Positions 59,776 through 64,000 of a stretch of 64,000 nucleotides of DNA are shown one piece after another. A program made the translations under genes and the position numbers. The notes beneath the pieces were generated by a model. That model was given only the letters and a program-made list of their open reading frames with translations. It made no database searches and was not told where the DNA came from. Positions within the stretch are counted from its first letter, which is position 1. Each line of letters starts with the position of its first letter. The stretch is from contig JAVHKY010000013.1 of the NCBI GenBank assembly GCA_035079385.1, forward strand, positions 4,092,001-4,156,000. Direction: 5' to 3'. Source of the DNA: Aspidiotus rigidus (Eukaryota; Arthropoda; Insecta; Hemiptera; Diaspididae).

Positions 59776-59882
59776 ATAGTATATTACACAACTAGTGCGA
59801 AAAAAGTGCAAAATGACTTTCGAGTGCATAATTTGCAAAATGAGGCTTGCACTTTTTTCGCACTAGTTATGTAATATACTAT
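59776..59882. repeat. Hairpin, 35-bp arms nearly perfect
   Basis: 59,776-59,810 (ATAGTATATTACACAACTAG and on to AAAAAAGTGCA) pairs with 59,848-59,882 with one mismatch; the loop is 37 bases. Confidence 0.85.
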
Positions 59883-59906
59883 TTTATGATGCGGAGATGT
59901 ACAGTT

Positions 59907-60179
59907 AGGGAGCTCGGGAGGAAGGAAAAATGGACATCCATTTTGTTTGTAACTTACTTTTTAGCTGGTGGCTTCGCGACTGACTTTATTTTTAGTTAAA
60001 AAACACTCGACGGCGCGGCTAGTGGCTCGGTGTCAATTATGATTAAAAAAATCATAAGGAGCCGCTAGCCACGCCGTCAAGTTTTTGTTTACTAGAAATA
60101 CAGTCAGTAGAGAAGCTGTCAGCTGAGAAGTAAGTTACAAACAAAATGGCTGTCCATTTTACCCGCTCTCGTGCTCCCA
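59907..60179. mobile_element. hAT-type palindromic MITE, 273 bp
   Basis: The whole element is an imperfect palindrome: arms of about 120 bp, with ends GGGAGCTCGGGAG and, inverted, GGGAGCACGAGAG. It is flanked by a perfect 8-bp duplication GTACAGTT (59,899-59,906 and 60,180-60,187). An 8-bp target-site duplication is the hallmark of hAT elements. It has no coding capacity and is located in intron 1 of transporter B. Confidence 0.82.
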
Positions 60180-60189
60180 GTACAGTTTG

Positions 60190-61543
60190 TCGATGGTCAC
60201 AGGTTTGAAAAGGACTTGAGTTATGCTAATTTATCTTTTCTATCCCTGAAAGTGTCTTGTTTTGTCCAGAATCTGTTGCAATACTGGTTAATGACGCGAC
60301 AGATAGGCCTAAGTTAGTATGTATTATGTTTGAGATAGATGTTTCCAAACGAAGTTGGGAGGGTCAGAGCTTGGTGGGCTGCATGATCGGCAGACTCACA
60401 TTACTAAGAATCCATATGAAGTTTTTTGTTTCGTGGTCTAGGTAAGAAAGTGTAGCAGAGGTTGGATGCATTGAATTAGAGGGTGATGTGAAAGAATATC
60501 TACAACTGTGATCAGAGATGATCGCGAGCCTGTGAAAACGAGAAAAATACGTAGGTATATTGATATTGGGGATTTGGAGATTTTTGAATGATTTCAAGTT
60601 TCAAGACAAAAAAATATGGCTTGAAGTTCGGCGGTGAATATGAAAGAAAATATTTCGGTATTGAGCTGAAGTACAAAATAAACGCGAAAGGACTCATTTC
60701 AGGCTTGAAGATGGTTATTAACTGAAAGCGCTCGTCGTCTTATATTTTTCTGCGGTTTGCATTGTTTACTCTCCCTTCGGAGTATTCGTCCTTTCGCGTT
60801 TATTATGGATAGCCGTAACCTTGAGGAACGTATTTGTTTAACTGAAGTACAAAGTTTGGTCCCCTATGAAGAAATTGTTGATCCGTCAGTGTAGCACGAA
60901 ACTGGTTCTGAGAATTCGTTGATTATTTCAAATGGATGATGGAACAGTAGTTACTTTCGGAAAGTAAAGATGGTATGTTGTCAATGAAATTTTCCAGATT
61001 TATTTGGAAGGGTGGATTAAAAATACGATTGTACATGCAAATGGAGAGATATGAGCGTTGGTACTGAGAAGTATGTTTTCGAGAAGATAGAGAGTGAAGG
61101 GCAGCTTTTGAACAGAAGCTAGGCGCCAAGTTCATTCTGGCTATTATTTGCTTATTTTTTGCAACTTTCAATTGCCAGACTCTAAATGTACAATAGGTAA
61201 CGCACGAAATTGTTAGGAATTTTCTTATGATGACTCATTTAGGAGACGGTGTGTTTAAAGCACACGCAAAGAGCGTAAGATACTCTCTGTGAGAGACAAA
61301 CAAAAGCAGAAAGAGCCATGTTGAAATTTTCTTGGAGTAATCATTATAATCTCTTCAATTGTGTGGTCGTTCTTGGTTAGAAAGAGGGGGTGGGGGTATG
61401 GTCCACAGATTCAACATGTTTCCCCAACATCACCTGAATAATCTCAATAAATCTCAGCTAACAAGTTCTAGAATATAATTACTATTCATTCGCCATATCT
61501 GACTGTCATGTCATCGTCCTTAATTAAATTTTCCTCTTTTCAG
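60190..61543. other. Remaining intron 1 of transporter B
   Basis: Minus-strand frames at 60,364-60,697 and 60,923-61,171 have weak LINE-like character but no catalytic motif, so they are not called. The acceptor TTTTCCTCTTTTCAG ends at 61,543. Confidence 0.4.
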
Positions 61544-62931
61544 CACTTATGATAAGCTTAACCTTCGGAATGGCATATGGGTGGGTTTCACCGGCAGTAG
61601 AGTATTTTAAATCGGAAGAGGCTGAGTTCGAAGTGTCACCGGAGCAACTATCTTGGATTGCATCCGTATTTTTCGCGTTCGAGGTGATTTCCTCTGTATT
61701 AAACGGCGTCTTCACCAGAAGATTTGGTCGCAAACCAATGTTGCAGTTCGCAGCCTTCATTCACTTTCTCGGCTGGTTTTTGAAAGTATTTGCAAGTTCA
61801 CCGGCGATGGTTATCCTCAGTCGTGGTCTACTCGGTATTTCAGGTGGAACGCACGACGTCGTTTGGTGCATGTACTTCGGCGAAGTAGCCAGTCCTGTTG
61901 AACGAGGAGTGTATGGAAGCTTTACTAGCTCCTTTTTTTTAGGCGGTATCATGCTTGAATTTCTCCTCAGTTTATGGGTACCATATATGTACTTATCCAT
62001 AATACCGTGCGCGATTTCCGCGTTTACTTTTTTTATAAAATTTTTTATCAAAGAGACACCATTTTACCTCCTCCAAAAAAAGAAATACGATGAAGCTATT
62101 CGTAATCTCGCCTGGTTACGTGGAAAGGAAGACACCGCGTTTGTGCAAGCCGAATTTGATGAGATAAAAAAATTCACAGAAGAAGAGGCGGATAAAAATT
62201 ATGGTCTTCTGCACGTGGCGAGAAATTTTAATCAGTATAAAGTGGCCATAGTCGGGGTACTCATCTTCACATTCGCCCAACCGAGTGGAAATATAGCCAT
62301 CCTCTCGTTCCAAACTGTGCTACTAGACTTGTTCGACGAGACGAAGCCCGGAGCCGATTTAACAGTAATTTACGGTATCGTACAATTCGTCTTTATCAAT
62401 TTTGCACCTATAGTGTTAGAAACAATTGGCCGAAAGAAACCGATGATAATTGGTTTCTGTCTCACGACAGTAATCCAGATAGCATTAGCGTACCTGTTCT
62501 ATGTCGGAGAGTTTCAAAAAGATCTGAAGATACCGTATTTATCGTACATCATTTGCGCTTTATTTAATATTTACGGTCTTATATTCGTGCTGACCATATT
62601 TCCGACAGTGTACGTCTTGAAATGTGAACTCTTCCCCCAAGAAATCAAATCTTTAGCCAATTGTTCAGCGACAATGACGAACTCGTTAGGCGATTTCATT
62701 GTAGTCAAACTTTTCGTATGGGTCTGGTTAACCTTTGGATTGTACATGAATTTCATGATTTACGCGGCCATTTGCGTTCTGAGTGTCATTTATGTGGCAA
62801 TCTTGATACCAGAGACACGAGGGAAAACATTGATTGAAATCCAGGAGAAAATCAGAAAAAAAAGTCAAGCTAGTCAGGTGAAGAAGATGAGTAAAACTGC
62901 ACCCGCTCAAATAAATGGTGATGGTTTATAA
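61544..62931 (+). CDS. MFS sugar transporter B, exon 2 (facilitated trehalose transporter Tret1-like)
   Basis: Starts after a strong polypyrimidine acceptor; joined to exon 1 (TLMISLTFG at the junction) it gives 478 residues. It has the same architecture and signatures as transporter A: SPEQLSWIASVFFAFEV, GRKP, SRGLLGISGG, KETPFYLLQKKKYDEA, PIVLETIGRKKP, KCELFPQEIKSLANC and PETRGKT. Most positions are identical to A; differences concentrate in hydrophobic segments and at the two ends (the tail here is SQVKKMSKTAPAQINGDGL). Both copies are open with all family motifs, so both are likely functional tandem duplicates. Starting at the internal ATG 61,549 would remove the N-terminal 18 residues, which the paralogue comparison argues against. 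Confidence 0.9.
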
Positions 62932-63620
62932 GAATGGAAGTTTACAATTATAATGCCAGCAAACCACGTGAGAAATACTAAGAGTAAAAATGAAAAATGG
63001 ATGGTATTATTTAAAGTGACGTAATATACGTAAATACAAGCCTAATACTCTCGGATACCGATGACTTGTCGTTTTTTTGGTGCTTACAACGCAAACATAA
63101 CACAATACATACAGGATTCTGGTAAATGTATAGATGTATTATGTTTTGTGGATTGTTGTGAATTTTCCTTCTCATCATGTAAAACGTAGATTAATTAACG
63201 AAACTGTGATTTTATTCCATCTTCCGTAAGATAAAGTAATAATCCATAAATAAGTATTACATTAATATGTTGCTCTTAAGGTACATTAATTGAGACGTTC
63301 AGAGAATTTATTTTCGGAAAATTTCTTCGATTTGAATAATTGATGATGACTGATTATTTTCGTCAACCAAAATGTTCCGAGTCCTCGTCCTAGCATACAT
63401 AGTTTAATAGTTGGAATTTCTCTCAGTCCCCCCCCCCCCTCTGCATCATTATGTTACAGTTAAAACCCAAAATCAGTAAATTCTAAATCAGTTTCCCCAA
63501 ATTATTTCAGTCGCAATTCTAGTTTCAACAAATGCATTCTAGAATTTACTGACGGTTTTAATTTTTCAGTAAACTCTAGTGTTAATAGAAAGGAGTTATA
63601 ATTTTCTTAGTTTTACTGGA
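62932..63620. other. 3' flank of transporter B
   Basis: Non-coding AT-rich sequence with a C-run at 63,429-63,438. No supported gene. Confidence 0.4.
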
Positions 63621-63629
63621 GACTCCTCT

Positions 63630-64000
63630 GTAAGGCACCGCCTGGGCGCGGTGAAGGGCCCACGCAGTGCGTCGCCTGTTCTCTGGCAGTGGCATACCCT
63701 GGGCTCCGGCCTTGCTGGGCGCTGGTGGGTGTATGGATGGGGCGACAGGCGAGTGTGCGATACAGATCATGTGACTGTGGAGAAGAATGAATGAAGAGAT
63801 CTGGTTCTGGTGCCGTAGACTGGGCCGACCCTCTGGGCTGTGTGTCACCTGGATCGAGGGGCTTGGATTGGCAGACCAGACTCACCATGTCAGCTAGCTG
63901 CCACCTGAAGTCTGGGATTCGAATGTGCTGACTGAGCTGATTGCCTGCGGGTTGCGCTGCTGAACTATAAAAACTGAAATGGCGGCTTGCGCTGGGCGGG
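63630..64000. other. Abrupt GC-rich block at the window end
   Basis: The composition changes sharply at about 63,635, from AT-rich to clearly GC-rich (for example CACCGCCTGGGCGCGGTGAA), and stays so to the edge. Open frames on both strands have no motif. It could be the end of a GC-rich retroelement or a CpG-type promoter region of a gene to the right. An ACTATAAAAACTG at 63,964-63,976 is TATA-like. Confidence 0.5.

Noticed and set aside
60364..61171. Minus-strand frames with weak LINE resemblance
   Set aside because: No catalytic or RNase H motif was found, so the class cannot be supported.
61524..62051. Minus-strand frames within transporter B
   Set aside because: Antisense shadows of a well-supported coding exon.
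1..64000. CRISPR arrays, bacterial operons, rRNA genes
   Set aside because: No regular direct repeats with unique equal-length spacers, no bacterial gene layout and no rRNA-like sequence; the window is eukaryotic.

Overview
ORGANISM. This looks like nuclear DNA of an arthropod, most likely an insect; a sap-feeding hemipteran is possible, but nothing here proves the order. The reasons are split genes with GT-AG introns, low gene density, AT-rich sequence, serpin and trehalose/sugar-transporter families typical of insects, and many Penelope-like, LINE, BEL/Pao-like and palindromic DNA-element remnants. LAYOUT. 1-246 is the last exon of a serpin. 0.3-7.8 kb is repeat territory: a decayed Penelope-like element, an element with terminal inverted repeats (TIRs), and a long inverted repeat. 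A tentative two-exon 101-residue gene spans 7.9-11.3 kb. A 5'-truncated LINE lies at 12.6-15.2 kb (minus). A six-exon gene for an unrecognised secreted 449-residue protein runs 16.26-20.17 kb (plus). SERINE/PROLINE ARRAY. From 21.0 to 35.3 kb the minus strand carries seven tandem paralogues of an unrecognised secreted family. Each has a tiny signal-peptide exon (18-20 codons, always ending Val-Gln, phase 0), a 75-89 bp intron (220 bp in one copy, because of a retroposed insert), and one body exon rich in Ser-Pro motifs. The body ends in a conserved Cys-X14-Cys module or a form of it in which the second Cys is replaced. Six copies are open and one is broken. An eighth copy of the 5' flank stands without a gene. 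This array is the best candidate for a previously undescribed system. TRANSPORTER PAIR. From 38.3 to 62.9 kb lie two tandem MFS sugar-transporter genes of the Tret1 type (477 and 478 residues). Each is split into a 49-nt first exon and a single large second exon, separated by introns of 11.4 and 4.6 kb. The first intron is packed with LINE, Penelope and BEL/Pao relics, microsatellites, a 45-bp minisatellite and a 182-bp tandem repeat. The intergenic space and second intron hold a dense set of palindromic (hairpin) elements, one with an 8-bp target-site duplication as in hAT elements. The last 370 bases are an abrupt GC-rich block. HOW THE GENES RELATE. The transporters are recent duplicates that share promoter-proximal sequence. 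The serine/proline genes duplicated together with their flanks, which carry several full TGACGTCA palindromes. The 449-residue gene is also secreted and lies next to the array, but shares no visible sequence with it. All exon joins are inferred from splice sites and reading phase, with no transcript data.
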